A DNA stretch of 64,000 nt from Chloracidobacterium sp. CP2_5A (GTDB taxonomy: Bacteria > Acidobacteriota > Blastocatellia > Chloracidobacteriales > Chloracidobacteriaceae): assembly GCA_002254845.1 (NCBI GenBank), contig NKPT01000001.1, positions 15,001 to 79,000 of the forward strand. The letters run 5' to 3'. Positions 17,967 to 26,928 of this stretch are shown here, piece after piece; the stretch's first letter is position 1, and each line of letters opens with the position of its first letter. The position numbers and the translations under genes were made by a program. The notes beneath the pieces were generated by a model. The model was not told where the DNA came from and did no database searches. It saw nothing but the letters and a program-made list of their open reading frames with translations.

Positions 17967-18644
17967 TCAGTCGCGCTGCCAAGCGTCGGGGGTATGCTTG
18001 ATGGCGCGGCCCTCGGCCAGATACACCACCTGCTCGCAAATATTGGTGGCGTAATCGGCAATCCGTTCCAGGTGCTTGATCACAAACAGCAGCTCCGCCG
18101 CCCGCAGGACGGCCGCGGAATCCTTGGTCATAAAAGCTGTTAGCTCGGCGAAGATGCGGCGGTAAAGCAGGTCCACCTCGTCATCGCGCCGGATGGTTTG
18201 GCGCGCTTTGGCGGCATCGCTCTGGGTCAGCGCGTCGAGCGCGTCGGAAAGCATCTCCTGGGCCAGCGCCGCCATCCGCGGAAGCGCAATGTACGGCTTC
18301 AGCTCCGGCTCGTCGTTGAGGCGCAGCGCGTGGCGGGCGATGTTGACCGCGTGATCGGCAATGCGCTCGATCATCGGCGTTGTGCGAAGCACGCCGATGA
18401 CAAACCTGAGATCGGACGGGCTGAGATGGGCCGCCTTGATAAGCAGGCTGGCGCAGTCCTCGTCAAGTTCCGACTCCACCAAGTCAATCGCGTCATCGTC
18501 GCGGATGACTTGCTCCGCCAACGCTGAATTGCGGCGGACAAGCGCTCCAATGGCGCGCGATAATGAGTCTTCCGCCTGTCCGCCCAGAAGCAGGACCTTG
18601 TCACGCAAGCCTTGCACCCGCGCGTCCAATGCGAAGGCATCCAT
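17967..18644 (-). CDS. phoU: PhoU phosphate signalling protein
   Basis: A 225-residue all-helical protein with the two PhoU repeats; each holds an acidic helix cluster (RDDDAIDLVESELDED near 70, RRDDEVDLLYRRIF near 165) that binds metal in this family. PhoU links phosphate uptake to the PhoR kinase. ATG 18644 has AGGGGGT nine bases upstream; a 27-residue extension has no such site. No pstSCAB genes are in the window, but a PiT permease lies at 57.9-59.3 kb. It diverges from the glycerophosphodiesterase gene across a 249 bp spacer. Confidence 0.92.
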   Translation of the reverse strand: MDAFALDARVQGLRDKVLLLGGQAEDSLSRAIGALVRRNSALAEQVIRDDDAIDLVESELDEDCASLLIKAAHLSPSDLRFVIGVLRTTPMIERIADHAVNIARHALRLNDEPELKPYIALPRMAALAQEMLSDALDALTQSDAAKARQTIRRDDEVDLLYRRIFAELTAFMTKDSAAVLRAAELLFVIKHLERIADYATNICEQVVYLAEGRAIKHTPDAWQRD

Positions 18645-18795
18645 TTTTTTGTACCCCCTATGGACGCTTCCGATTCTCTTGACGAGGGATGCAGAAACAT
18701 ACCCGCAGGCATGACAGTTAGCCATGTGCGCGAACCAAAAGCTTGGAGGTTCAGAACTTCGCTCGCCGCTAGCCTAAAAAGCGTCCATTACGCCA

Positions 18796-18813
18796 ATGTA
18801 ACACAGTCGTAAA
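18796..18813 (+). promoter_or_regulatory. Candidate Pho-box-like operator between phoU and GDPD
   Basis: ATGTAAC-ACAG-TCGTAAA shows two 7-base half sites with an 11 bp period, as in the E. coli Pho box, though with only partial agreement to CTGTCAT. The core CAATGT(AA)CACAGTC recurs upstream of pit at 59377-59389. It lies 81 bp before the GDPD start and 152 bp before phoU on the other strand. Confidence 0.3.
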
Positions 18814-18893
18814 TTTCAGCGAAGACAACTCTGCTCTCTTATCGCGCGCAGTCGCTTGCGCGGCCTTGAATTTGTATTTTCGGAGAATAGCTG

Positions 18894-19853
18894 ATGTCGC
18901 TTTCATTTTTTCGGACCGCCCTTGCCCTGCCGCTTGCCACTATTGCCTTAGCCGGACTGCCGTTGCTGACGCCGGGGCAGTACCCGCGCGGGCGCAAAAT
19001 CAACATCGCTCACCGGGGCGCGTCGGCCTACGCGCCGGAGCACACGCTGGCGGCCTATCGGCTGGCGATTGAGCAAGGGGCGGATTATGTCGAGCCAGAC
19101 CTTCAGATGACCAAGGACGGCGTCTTGGTCTGCCTCCACGACGCCACGCTGGAGCGAACGACCAATGTTCGGACGGTTTATCCCGACCGGGGGCGGATGG
19201 AAACCATCGGCCGCGAAGCCCGATCAGTCTGGCCGGTCGCGGACTTCACGCTTGAGGAAATCAAGCGGCTCGACGCCGGGTCGTGGTTTGGCCCGCAATT
19301 CGCCGGCGAGCGAGTGCTGACCTTTCAGGAAATGATCGACGCGGTTCGCGGTCAAGCCGGGATCTACCCCGAAATCAAACATCCGGCGCGCTATGCCGCG
19401 CTTGGGCTGGACCTGCCTAGGGCCTTGCTCGACAGCCTCAAGAAAAATGGGCTGGATCGTCCCGGCGCCGACCCGCGGACGCCGGTGATTATCCAATCCT
19501 TTGAGGCCGACAGCCTGCGCCGCCTGCGCCGCCTCGGCTGCCGATTGCCATTGGTCTTTCTGGTTGACGACGAAGCGCCGGGCGACTGGATTTCGCCAGC
19601 CGGCATGCGGCGGATTCGGCGCTTTGCCGACGGCGTTAGCCCCTCCAAGCGCATCGTGGCGCAAACGCCGGAGATGGTTCGCTGGGCGCGCGCCGCCGGG
19701 CTTTCAGTGACGCTTTACACCTTCAAGTCGAGCGCCACCGGCGACTTCCCCGACGTGGAAGCCGAAATGCGGCACTTCCTCTATGAGCGCGACGTGGACG
19801 CCGTCTTTACCAACAACCCTGACCGCTTTCCGCGGCAACCGCGTCCAGAATAG
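18894..19853 (+). CDS. Exported glycerophosphodiester phosphodiesterase
   Basis: This enzyme hydrolyses glycerophosphodiesters to glycerol 3-phosphate and an alcohol. Catalytic signatures are IAHRGASAYAPEHT (His40, Arg41, Glu49), a YVEPDLQMTKDG metal site near 65-76 and LHDATLERT. Residues 1-25 are a hydrophobic signal-like segment, so it probably acts in the periplasm. GGAGA is eight bases before the ATG. Its place opposite phoU suggests a role in scavenging phosphorus from lipid debris. The 3' end overlaps convergent mqnB by 47 bp. Confidence 0.9.
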   Translation: MSLSFFRTALALPLATIALAGLPLLTPGQYPRGRKINIAHRGASAYAPEHTLAAYRLAIEQGADYVEPDLQMTKDGVLVCLHDATLERTTNVRTVYPDRGRMETIGREARSVWPVADFTLEEIKRLDAGSWFGPQFAGERVLTFQEMIDAVRGQAGIYPEIKHPARYAALGLDLPRALLDSLKKNGLDRPGADPRTPVIIQSFEADSLRRLRRLGCRLPLVFLVDDEAPGDWISPAGMRRIRRFADGVSPSKRIVAQTPEMVRWARAAGLSVTLYTFKSSATGDFPDVEAEMRHFLYERDVDAVFTNNPDRFPRQPRPE

Positions 19854-20547
19854 CTTTCACTCCGCGCGCCAGCGCGGCGCGCGCGGCGGGAAAATCCCAC
19901 TGCTGGCGGTCGCGGTCGCCGGTGAAGTTGCTGATGGCGCGCAGAGCGGCGTAAGGAACGCCGAACTGGGCGGCCGTCCAGGCCACGGCCAGCCCTTCCA
20001 TGTTTTCCACCGCCGCCGCCGAGCGGGCGCTCATCGCCTCGGCGGCAGCGTCCGTCCCTGAACAACACTGCACGGTGGCAAACGGCAGCCGCGGCGCCGG
20101 CGCGACTTGGCGGGCCATCCAGGCGGCCCACGGGCTGTCGAAGGCCAGGCGGTTAGGAAAGGCGCGTGTCAGCGGAAAGCCCAGCCCGCCCAAATCCTGG
20201 TAGCCGTCGGGCGTGACAATCCCGGACTGCGGATCGCATTCGCTGGCCGCCGCCGCGAGGTCGCCCGTCTGAAGCTGGCATCCCGGATAAGCGCCGCCCA
20301 CCCCAGCGTGCAGGAGCGCGGCATAGTCGCGCCGACTGAGCGCCAAAGCCGTTGCCGCCGCGCTGCGCGCCATGCCGACCCCCGTCACCAGCGCCGCGAC
20401 CTGCGGTCCCGCCAGGACTAACTCGCCGATCGGGAGTCGCTCGACCGCCAAGCTTGACCAGTCGCTAAAGGCGTCCTGGATCTCGGCAGCGACGGCAGCG
20501 ACAATGAGCAGCGGCGAAAACCGGAAAAATTCGGGCACTTTTTCCAA
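19807..20547 (-). CDS. mqnB: Futalosine hydrolase
   Basis: A nucleosidase-fold enzyme that splits futalosine in the alternative menaquinone pathway. Family marks are GVGGAYPG, the GFPLTRAFPN segment, ENMEG near 185 and AISNFTGDRDRQQW, where the Asp is catalytic. The 246-residue length is typical. The first codon shown is TTG 20547; a GTG three codons on (20538) has AAGG nine bases upstream and may be the real start. No other mqn gene is in the window. A related MTA/SAH nucleosidase is less likely given the ENMEG and RAISN motifs. Confidence 0.87.
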   Translation of the reverse strand: MEKVPEFFRFSPLLIVAAVAAEIQDAFSDWSSLAVERLPIGELVLAGPQVAALVTGVGMARSAAATALALSRRDYAALLHAGVGGAYPGCQLQTGDLAAAASECDPQSGIVTPDGYQDLGGLGFPLTRAFPNRLAFDSPWAAWMARQVAPAPRLPFATVQCCSGTDAAAEAMSARSAAAVENMEGLAVAWTAAQFGVPYAALRAISNFTGDRDRQQWDFPAARAALARGVKAILDAVAAESGQGCW

Positions 20548-20614
20548 CCTTGGGCGTGAGAGCTTACATCAATGAAACCAAAAACGCCGATGCGTTTGAG
20601 AGCGAGGTCACTGT

Positions 20615-20875
20615 ATGGGTAAAGCTATGTCCAGGAAGAATCCGCGTATCAAGGCCCTTGAGGAGCAATTTGGCGGGACGACAGCTCAAATGCTTGACCG
20701 ACTTATGCGCGAAGTCATGCGCGCCCGCGCGGCAGCGAGCGACGCTCTCCGGCGGCTTCGCGTGAAATCGTCCGACGAAAAGGCGCTTGAAGACTTTCGG
20801 CGCGCTCGGCAGGCCGTTATCCACCACCGGCAGCGCCTGCTGCGCGTTCTCGAAGCGCATACCGAAGGGTGCTAA
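20615..20875 (+). CDS. Small charged helical protein, unknown function
   Basis: An 86-residue protein, rich in Arg, Ala, Glu and Leu, predicted by eye to be nearly all helix with heptad-like spacing (LRRLRVKSSDEKALEDFRRA). I do not recognise a family. GAGG lies about eight bases before the ATG, and a second in-frame ATG follows four codons later. It is divergent from mqnB and is followed by a strong hairpin, which supports it as a separate transcription unit. Confidence 0.6.
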   Translation: MGKAMSRKNPRIKALEEQFGGTTAQMLDRLMREVMRARAAASDALRRLRVKSSDEKALEDFRRARQAVIHHRQRLLRVLEAHTEGC

Positions 20876-20887
20876 CCCGCTCAACCT

Positions 20888-20945
20888 AAAAGCTTTCCAG
20901 CCGCGCTCTCGTCTCGCGCGAGGCGAGCGCGCGGCTGAAGCTTTT
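20888..20945. terminator. Long GC-rich hairpin with A and T ends
   Basis: AAAAGCTT plus CAGCCGCGC on the left pairs with GCGCGGCTG plus AAGCTTTT on the right, with a small bulge. The loop itself holds the palindrome CTCGCGCGAG. The run of A on one side and T on the other allows use on both strands. It follows the 86-residue gene. Confidence 0.7.
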
Positions 20946-21115
20946 GGGCGAGCTTTTGCGCGCCTCCCTGAGCGAGCCGGGCGATGGCGGCTTTCAAGCT
21001 GCCAGGATCGCGACCATCCTCAGCCCGGCGAACCCGCCGGTGACAGGGGCGCGCCGACGGACTACACTACGACGACCTCATACATTTCATCTTCCTTTCG
21101 GGAGATTGACCGATC

Positions 21116-23158
21116 ATGCTACGTCGCGTTACCTCGGGACTGCTCTGGACGCTTTTGATTTGGAGCGCCGCGCGCGCCGCGCCGCGACCGATGACCTTCG
21201 ACGACCAAATGAAATTTCGGCGCATCGCCGCCGTCGCGGTCGCGCCCGACGGCAAGCATATCGCTTATGTCCAGGGGGTGACGGACAAGGCGGCCAATCG
21301 CGTGCAATACGATATTTGGGTCATGCCGGCTGGCGGCGGCGAAGCCCGCCAACTGACTTCCGGGACGCGCTCAGCGAGCGATCCCTGCTGGTCGCCCGAC
21401 GGTCAGACCATCGCGTTCGTCTCCAACCGCGACGGCCGGGCGCAAATCTGGACGGTCGGGCTCGACGGCGGCGAGCCGCGCAAGGTCACGGATTTCTACG
21501 CGAGCGTTTCGGGCGTCCTCTGGACGGCCGACGGGCGGCATTTGATCTTTGTCGCGGAAGTTTACCCCGAATGCCCGGACGAAGACTGCAATCGCCGCCG
21601 ATATGCCGCCGCCGAGGCGAGCAAAGTCAAAGCGCACATTGCCGACCGACTGCTCTATCGTCACTGGGACAGCTTCAAGGAAGGGCGCCGAGCGCACATT
21701 TTCGTCGTTCCGGCTGACGGCGGGCCGGCGCGCGACCTGACGCCGGGCGATTACGACGCGCCGCCGTTCAGCCTTGGCGGACGCGATTACGACGTATCGC
21801 CGGACGGCAAGGAGCTGGCCTTCGCCCGCAATACCGATCGCGACGAAGCCCTGAGCACCAACCATGACATCTTTCTCGTTCCGCTCGCGGGCGGCGAAGC
21901 CAAGCGCGTTTCCACGAGCCCTGGCTCCGACGCCCATCCGCGCTATTCGCCGGACGGCCGCTACATCGCCTGGCTGTCGCAGGAGCGGGCGATGTTTGAA
22001 TCCGACAAAAAGCAGGTCATCCTCTACGAGCGCGCCACTGGCAAACTGCGCCGCCTGAGCGCGAAGGTGGACATTTCCTTTGATGAAATGGTCTGGTCGC
22101 CCGACGGCCGCGCGCTCTTTCTGACCGGCGACCAGCGCGGCCAAAAGCCTATTTTTTCCCTGACGCTGGACGGCGACGACGCCCGGCCGCTTGTCGCGCA
22201 GGGGCAAAACGGCAACCTGTCGGTCGCGCCGGACGGCAAGACGCTCTATTTCACGCAGTCCACGCTGACGCGCCCCAACGAGGTCTTCGCCGTGACGACA
22301 ACGGGCGGCGAACCCAACCAACTGACGCGCGTCAACGAGCCGTTCCTCTCTGAAATCCGCTTCGGCAAGGTGGAGGAAACCTGGTTCGCGGGCGCGGACA
22401 ACGCCCGCGTCCACGCCTTTGTTGTCAAGCCGCCGCAGTTTGCCGAAGGCAAAAAGTACCCGATGATTTTCCTCATTCACGGCGGGCCGCAGGGCGCTTG
22501 GTCAAATGGCTGGAGCTTCCGCTGGAACGCGCAGCTTTTCGCCGCGCCGGGCTACGTCGTCGTCATGGTCAACCCGCGCGGCTCGACCGGCTATGGGCAG
22601 CGGTTCACCGACGAGATCAGCGGCGACTGGGGCGGCAAAGTCTATGTTGATTTGCTCAAGGGCGTGGATCACGTCGTTGGAATGGGCTTCGTGGACGCCG
22701 ACCGCATCGGCGCGGCCGGCGGCAGCTACGGCGGCTATATGGTCAACTGGATGCTTGGCCACAACGCGGACAAGCGTTTCAAGGCGTTTGTCTCGCACGC
22801 GGGCATCTATAACCTCGCCAGCATGTATGGCGCGACCGAAGAGCTGTGGTTCACCGAATGGGAGTTCAAGGGCAATCCCTGGGACCACCCCGAACTTTAT
22901 GAAAAGTGGTCGCCGCACCGGTTGGCCAAAAACTTTGCGACGCCGACGCTGGTCATTCACGGGGAGCTGGATTACCGCGTGCCAGTTGGCGAAGGGCTGC
23001 AACTGTTCACGACGCTCCAGCGCCGGGGCGTGCCGTCCCGGCTGCTCTACTTCCCGGACGAAGGCCACTGGATCTTGAAGCCGCAAAACAGCGAGCTCTG
23101 GTACAAAACCGTTCACGAGTGGTTCGCAACCTACCTGAAGCCTGATTCGCCGCAATGA
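21116..23158 (+). CDS. Exported prolyl oligopeptidase family (DPP5-like, S9) peptidase
   Basis: A 680-residue peptidase. A signal peptide (residues 1-22) precedes WD40-like beta-propeller repeats (SPDGQTIAFVSNRDG and similar, about 30-400) and an alpha/beta hydrolase domain. The triad is visible: Ser537 in GGSYGG, Asp619 in GELDYRVP and His651 in EGHWI. Members cut dipeptides or acyl-amino acids from peptide ends. The extended WMLGHN...GATEELWFTEWEFKG part resembles DPP5-type enzymes. GGGAG lies upstream of the ATG. The next gene starts 9 bp after the stop, so the two are probably co-transcribed with aroB. Confidence 0.92.
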   Translation: MLRRVTSGLLWTLLIWSAARAAPRPMTFDDQMKFRRIAAVAVAPDGKHIAYVQGVTDKAANRVQYDIWVMPAGGGEARQLTSGTRSASDPCWSPDGQTIAFVSNRDGRAQIWTVGLDGGEPRKVTDFYASVSGVLWTADGRHLIFVAEVYPECPDEDCNRRRYAAAEASKVKAHIADRLLYRHWDSFKEGRRAHIFVVPADGGPARDLTPGDYDAPPFSLGGRDYDVSPDGKELAFARNTDRDEALSTNHDIFLVPLAGGEAKRVSTSPGSDAHPRYSPDGRYIAWLSQERAMFESDKKQVILYERATGKLRRLSAKVDISFDEMVWSPDGRALFLTGDQRGQKPIFSLTLDGDDARPLVAQGQNGNLSVAPDGKTLYFTQSTLTRPNEVFAVTTTGGEPNQLTRVNEPFLSEIRFGKVEETWFAGADNARVHAFVVKPPQFAEGKKYPMIFLIHGGPQGAWSNGWSFRWNAQLFAAPGYVVVMVNPRGSTGYGQRFTDEISGDWGGKVYVDLLKGVDHVVGMGFVDADRIGAAGGSYGGYMVNWMLGHNADKRFKAFVSHAGIYNLASMYGATEELWFTEWEFKGNPWDHPELYEKWSPHRLAKNFATPTLVIHGELDYRVPVGEGLQLFTTLQRRGVPSRLLYFPDEGHWILKPQNSELWYKTVHEWFATYLKPDSPQ

Positions 23159-23167
23159 GAGGAAGCG

Positions 23168-24034
23168 ATGGACGACGAGCGTGAAAGCGAGCGCGAGGAC
23201 GAACTCGACCCGCCGCCTGAAATTAGCGAAGCCGAAACAGCGTCCAAACAAGCCGCGCTCGCCAAGCTGGATGTGCTTCGGCGCGTCCAGCGCGCGCGGG
23301 GCGGGACGCTGGAAGAGCGCCTCGACTTGGCGTTTGACGCCACCGATGACGTGCTCAACGCGCTGCTTGACAACGAAGCGACCGGCGAGGAAGAGCTGAC
23401 CATCATTGCCCGGCGGCGCGATGTCTCGCATGAGGTCTTGCGGCGCATGGCTGGCGACCGGCGGATACAGGAAAGCCACCGCCTGCGGCGCATCCTGGTT
23501 CTCAATCCGAAGCTTCCGGCTTCCGCCGGCCTGCGTCTTGTGCCGAGCCTCTTTCTGTTTGACTTGGTGACGGTACTCGTCACGCCGGCGCTGCCGCTCG
23601 AAATCAAGACCGCGGCGGAGAACGCCATCCTGCAGCAGTACCAAAGCCTTCCGCTGGGGCAAAAGATCACGCTGGCGCGGCGCGGGAACGGCGGCCGACT
23701 GCTTCCGCAAATGCTCAACGATGCCAACGGGGAGGTCGTGCGGGCCGCGCTCAACAATCCGTTTCTGACGGAGAGCGTGGTTTCAACCGCCGTGTGGAAG
23801 GCAACCCACCAACACGTGGTCGTCTTGATTGCTGACGCCGCCCGGTGGGCGAACCGCAACTACGTCAAAATGGCGCTCCTGCGCAACCGCATGCTGCCGT
23901 TGGGGCGCGCGATCACCTTGGTGGCGACGCTCACGCCGTCGCAGCTCAAGGAACTGAGCAATGATCCGACCGTGCCGGTTCAGGTGCGGAATCTGGTCAT
24001 TCAGCAAATGAAGAAAAAGCCGGGCGGCGCATGA
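23168..24034 (+). CDS. Helical-repeat protein, unknown function
   Basis: A 288-residue protein with an acidic N-terminus (first 25 residues) and then short helices with spaced N-P and D-x-x-x-L motifs (LVLNPKLPAS, LLPQMLNDANGEVVRAALNNPFLT, ELSNDPTVPVQVRNL). These look like HEAT or leucine-rich-variant repeats. The C-terminus is basic. No enzyme motif is visible and I do not recognise a named family. AGAGGAAG precedes the ATG. The stop overlaps the aroB start by 4 bp (ATGA). Confidence 0.75.
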   Translation: MDDERESEREDELDPPPEISEAETASKQAALAKLDVLRRVQRARGGTLEERLDLAFDATDDVLNALLDNEATGEEELTIIARRRDVSHEVLRRMAGDRRIQESHRLRRILVLNPKLPASAGLRLVPSLFLFDLVTVLVTPALPLEIKTAAENAILQQYQSLPLGQKITLARRGNGGRLLPQMLNDANGEVVRAALNNPFLTESVVSTAVWKATHQHVVVLIADAARWANRNYVKMALLRNRMLPLGRAITLVATLTPSQLKELSNDPTVPVQVRNLVIQQMKKKPGGA

Positions 24035-25206
24035 CGGGCGCATCAGGCAGGATGGACGCCGGCCGCGGCCAGGCCCTCGCGGATCTTTCCGTGACTGTCC
24101 CGGTTGCAAGCCCCGGCGGGCGGTACGACATTCGCATTGGCCCCGGACTGTATCGCTCGCTGGGCGATCAGCTTCGGCAAGCTTTTGGCGACAGCCCGCG
24201 CTCGGTTGTTGTCGTCGCCAACCCTAAGGTGGCGAGTCTTTATGCCGCCGCCGTCCTGGCCGGCGTCGCGGCGGCCGGGTTTCGCGGTCATTTGTGCCTG
24301 ATACCCGACGGGGAGCGTTACAAGACCCTGCGGACGGCGGCGCGCGTCTGGGATGACTGCGTCGCGCGCCGGCTGGAGCGGCGCGACCTGCTGTTGGCGC
24401 TGGGCGGCGGCGTGGTCGGCGATGTGACCGGCTTTGCCGCCGCGACCTACCTGCGCGGCGTGAACTACGTTCAGTTGCCCACGACGCTGCTGGCGATGAT
24501 TGACAGCTCGGTTGGCGGCAAAACTGGCGTCAATCACCGCGCCGGCAAAAACCTCATTGGCGCGTTTCATCAACCGGCGCTGGTCGTCGCCGATCTGGAA
24601 ACGCTGGCCACGCTGCCGCGCCGCGAATGGAACGCCGGCTGGCACGAGGCCGTCAAGTATGGGGTTATCCGCGACGCCGATCTCTTTGCCCGGCTGGAAG
24701 CCCGCCTGCCGCTCGCGCTGCGCCGCGAGCGGCCCTGGGACTGGCTAGCGGAAGTCATCGCCGACTGCTGCCGCATCAAGGCGGAGATTGTCGCCCGCGA
24801 CGAGCGCGAGAGCGGCGAGCGCAAAGTCTTGAACTTCGGTCACACAGTCGGACACGCGCTGGAGGCCGTCACCGCCTACCGGCGGTTTCGCCACGGCGAA
24901 GCGGTGGGCATCGGCATGGTCGCCGCCTGCCAGATCGCCGTCCGGCTGGGGAAGCTTTCCGAGGCGGAAGCGGCGCGGGTAGAGCGTCTGGTTCAGCGGA
25001 TTGGACGCCTGCCCAACACGGAGGGCATCGCGATGCCAGCTCTGCTGGCGGCGATGAAGCAGGACAAAAAAGTCGCCCGCGGTCAGCTCCGTTTTATTCT
25101 GCCGTCTCGCATCGGCTTTGCCGATGAGCAAGCGGTTGAGGCGGAAAGCGTCATCGCCGAGGCCGCCGCAGCCGCGCTGGAGACCTTTTCAAGGCGGCGA
25201 CGCTGA
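24031..25206 (+). CDS. aroB: 3-Dehydroquinate synthase
   Basis: AroB turns DAHP into 3-dehydroquinate, the second shikimate step, using NAD+ and a metal. Signatures: ALGGGVVGDVTGFAAATYLRG, PTTLLAMIDSSVGGKTGVN, and the metal-site stretches GWHEAVKYG and NFGHTVGHALE; RHGEAV also fits. The coupled ATG at 24031 overlaps the upstream stop by 4 bp; an ATG at 24052 is also possible, since the first 20 residues are not conserved-looking. Chorismate from this route also feeds menaquinone made through MqnB. Confidence 0.95.
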   Translation: MTGASGRMDAGRGQALADLSVTVPVASPGGRYDIRIGPGLYRSLGDQLRQAFGDSPRSVVVVANPKVASLYAAAVLAGVAAAGFRGHLCLIPDGERYKTLRTAARVWDDCVARRLERRDLLLALGGGVVGDVTGFAAATYLRGVNYVQLPTTLLAMIDSSVGGKTGVNHRAGKNLIGAFHQPALVVADLETLATLPRREWNAGWHEAVKYGVIRDADLFARLEARLPLALRRERPWDWLAEVIADCCRIKAEIVARDERESGERKVLNFGHTVGHALEAVTAYRRFRHGEAVGIGMVAACQIAVRLGKLSEAEAARVERLVQRIGRLPNTEGIAMPALLAAMKQDKKVARGQLRFILPSRIGFADEQAVEAESVIAEAAAAALETFSRRRR

Positions 25207-25245
25207 TGGCCGGCGGCTGCCGGAACGTGGTCGTCGTCTCGCGGA

Positions 25246-25662
25246 TTAGGAAGCCGACGGTTGCGGAGCGCCCGCGCGGCGGTTGATGTAGTCAATAATC
25301 GCGTCCATCGTCGCGCCGGGCGTGAAGATCTCATCCACGCCGGCGGCCTTGAGCTTGGGAATGTCTTCGTCAGGAATGATGCCGCCGCCGAACAGCGGCA
25401 CGTCATCCAGCCCTTGCTCGCGCATCAGCTCCAGAATGCGCGGGAAAAGCGTCATATGCGCGCCGGAGAGAATGGAGACGCCAATGGCGTCCACGTCTTC
25501 CTGCACGGCGGCGGCCACGATTTGCTCCGGCGTTTGGCGCAAGCCGGTGTAAATGACTTCCATCCCGGCGTCCCGCAGCGCGCGCGCGATGACCTTGGCG
25601 CCGCGGTCGTGACCATCCAGTCCCGGTTTGGCGATAAGAATGCGAAGGCGTCGTTGCGTCAT
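25246..25662 (-). CDS. Cobalamin-binding subunit of methylmalonyl-CoA mutase type
   Basis: A 138-residue stand-alone B12 domain. The DxHxxG motif (DGHDRG, Asp16, His18, Gly21), the SIL motif ([10 protein letters not shown]) and the GGGII loop near 90 are complete. It probably pairs with a catalytic mutase subunit coded elsewhere, as for other split methylmalonyl-CoA mutases. Ribosome site GGAAAGAAG lies about 8-16 bases upstream. It lies 36 bp after the dipeptidase gene on the same strand. Another acyl-CoA mutase is possible. Confidence 0.9.
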   Translation of the reverse strand: MTQRRLRILIAKPGLDGHDRGAKVIARALRDAGMEVIYTGLRQTPEQIVAAAVQEDVDAIGVSILSGAHMTLFPRILELMREQGLDDVPLFGGGIIPDEDIPKLKAAGVDEIFTPGATMDAIIDYINRRAGAPQPSAS

Positions 25663-25698
25663 AGTCCAGCTTCTTTCCTTCGGGGCCCCGCGAGGCGA

Positions 25699-26919
25699 TT
25701 ACGGCAACGCGGCGAGTAAGACGCGCTGGACGTTGCCGCCCATAATCAGGGCAATTTCGTCTTCCGAGAATCCTTCTTCAAGCAAAGCATCAGTGATTTC
25801 CGCCAGATGCGCCGTGTCGAACGGCACGCTGACCGCGCCATCATAATCCGATCCAAGCGCGACATGCGCCACGCCCGCGACGTCCGCGGCGTGCCGTATG
25901 GCGCGCGCAATCGAGCGAGCGTCCTGACCACACACGGCCGCGAAAAAGTACCCAATCCCGACGACGCCCCCGGAGCGGGCGACGGCCCGCAATTGGTCGT
26001 CCGTGATGTTGCGCAGGCCGCCGCACGTGCCGCGGACGCCGGTGTGCGAAATAACGACCGGGCGCGTCGCTATGGCCAGCGTCTCATCTATGACGGCCGG
26101 AGAGGCATGAGCCAAATCCACAATCATGCCTTTCCGCTCCATGCGACGAATGAGTTCGCGCCCGAGGTCGGTCAGCCCGCCCTTGACCAAGCCGTGCGCC
26201 GAGCCGCCGAGTTCATTGTCGAAAAAGTGCGTCAGCGCCATCATGCGGACGCCGGCTTCATACAGGCGGTCGAGGTTGGCCAAGTCGCCGTCGAGGGCGT
26301 GCGCGCCTTCCACGCCAAGAAACGCGCCGACGAGCTTTGGATTGGCGGCGCGCCATTCCAGAAAGCGCTCGAGGTCAGCCCGGCCGCGAATCACGACTAA
26401 CTGACCGCCGGAGCGCGCCGCGGCCGCGTCTAGTCGGCGGCACTGGTAGAGCGCTCGCTCCACGAGACTTGTCCACGTGGCAAGCGGCCACAACTGGGCG
26501 ACGCTCAGCGCGGCGACGAGGTTGAAGCGGTCGCCATCGGTGCGGTCGTTGTTCATGCCGCGCGGGGCCTTGGTTACAATCGTGAACGCCTGGAGCGCGA
26601 CGTTGCCTTCCTGCAAGCGCGGCAGGTCAACGTGGCCGCGCGTTCCCCGGGCGAGCAGGTCGCGATTCCACAGCAGCGTGTCGGCATGTAAATCAGCCAC
26701 AAACAAGCGGCGATGCAGATCTTGGGCGCGCGACGACGGCGGCTTGCGGGTCGTGGCGGCAATGCCGTTCATCTCGCGCTCGGCGATTTCCGGCAGCCAA
26801 ATCAAGGCCGCGACCACAAGCGGCAAACAGCCGACAGCGACCGCCGCTAGGCGGCGGCGAATTTTTCGGCGCGCGGGACGGGTGACGGGCGTCGTCATGG
26901 GTATTGAGCAGCATTCCAT
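25699..26919 (-). CDS. Membrane-anchored M19 (renal-type) dipeptidase
   Basis: A zinc peptidase that cuts dipeptides. Metal and catalytic motifs are DLHADTL, VEGAHAL, THFFDN, VDLAHASP, ISHTGVRG and LGSDYDG, in the family order; it ends with the MGGNVQRVL motif. A basic stretch and one hydrophobic segment (about 20-45) anchor it to the inner membrane, with the enzyme outside. Two starts are possible, 26919 or 26898; neither has a clear ribosome site. It lies directly after yvcK. Confidence 0.9.
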   Translation of the reverse strand: MECCSIPMTTPVTRPARRKIRRRLAAVAVGCLPLVVAALIWLPEIAEREMNGIAATTRKPPSSRAQDLHRRLFVADLHADTLLWNRDLLARGTRGHVDLPRLQEGNVALQAFTIVTKAPRGMNNDRTDGDRFNLVAALSVAQLWPLATWTSLVERALYQCRRLDAAAARSGGQLVVIRGRADLERFLEWRAANPKLVGAFLGVEGAHALDGDLANLDRLYEAGVRMMALTHFFDNELGGSAHGLVKGGLTDLGRELIRRMERKGMIVDLAHASPAVIDETLAIATRPVVISHTGVRGTCGGLRNITDDQLRAVARSGGVVGIGYFFAAVCGQDARSIARAIRHAADVAGVAHVALGSDYDGAVSVPFDTAHLAEITDALLEEGFSEDEIALIMGGNVQRVLLAALP

Positions 26920-26928
26920 GCGACACGG

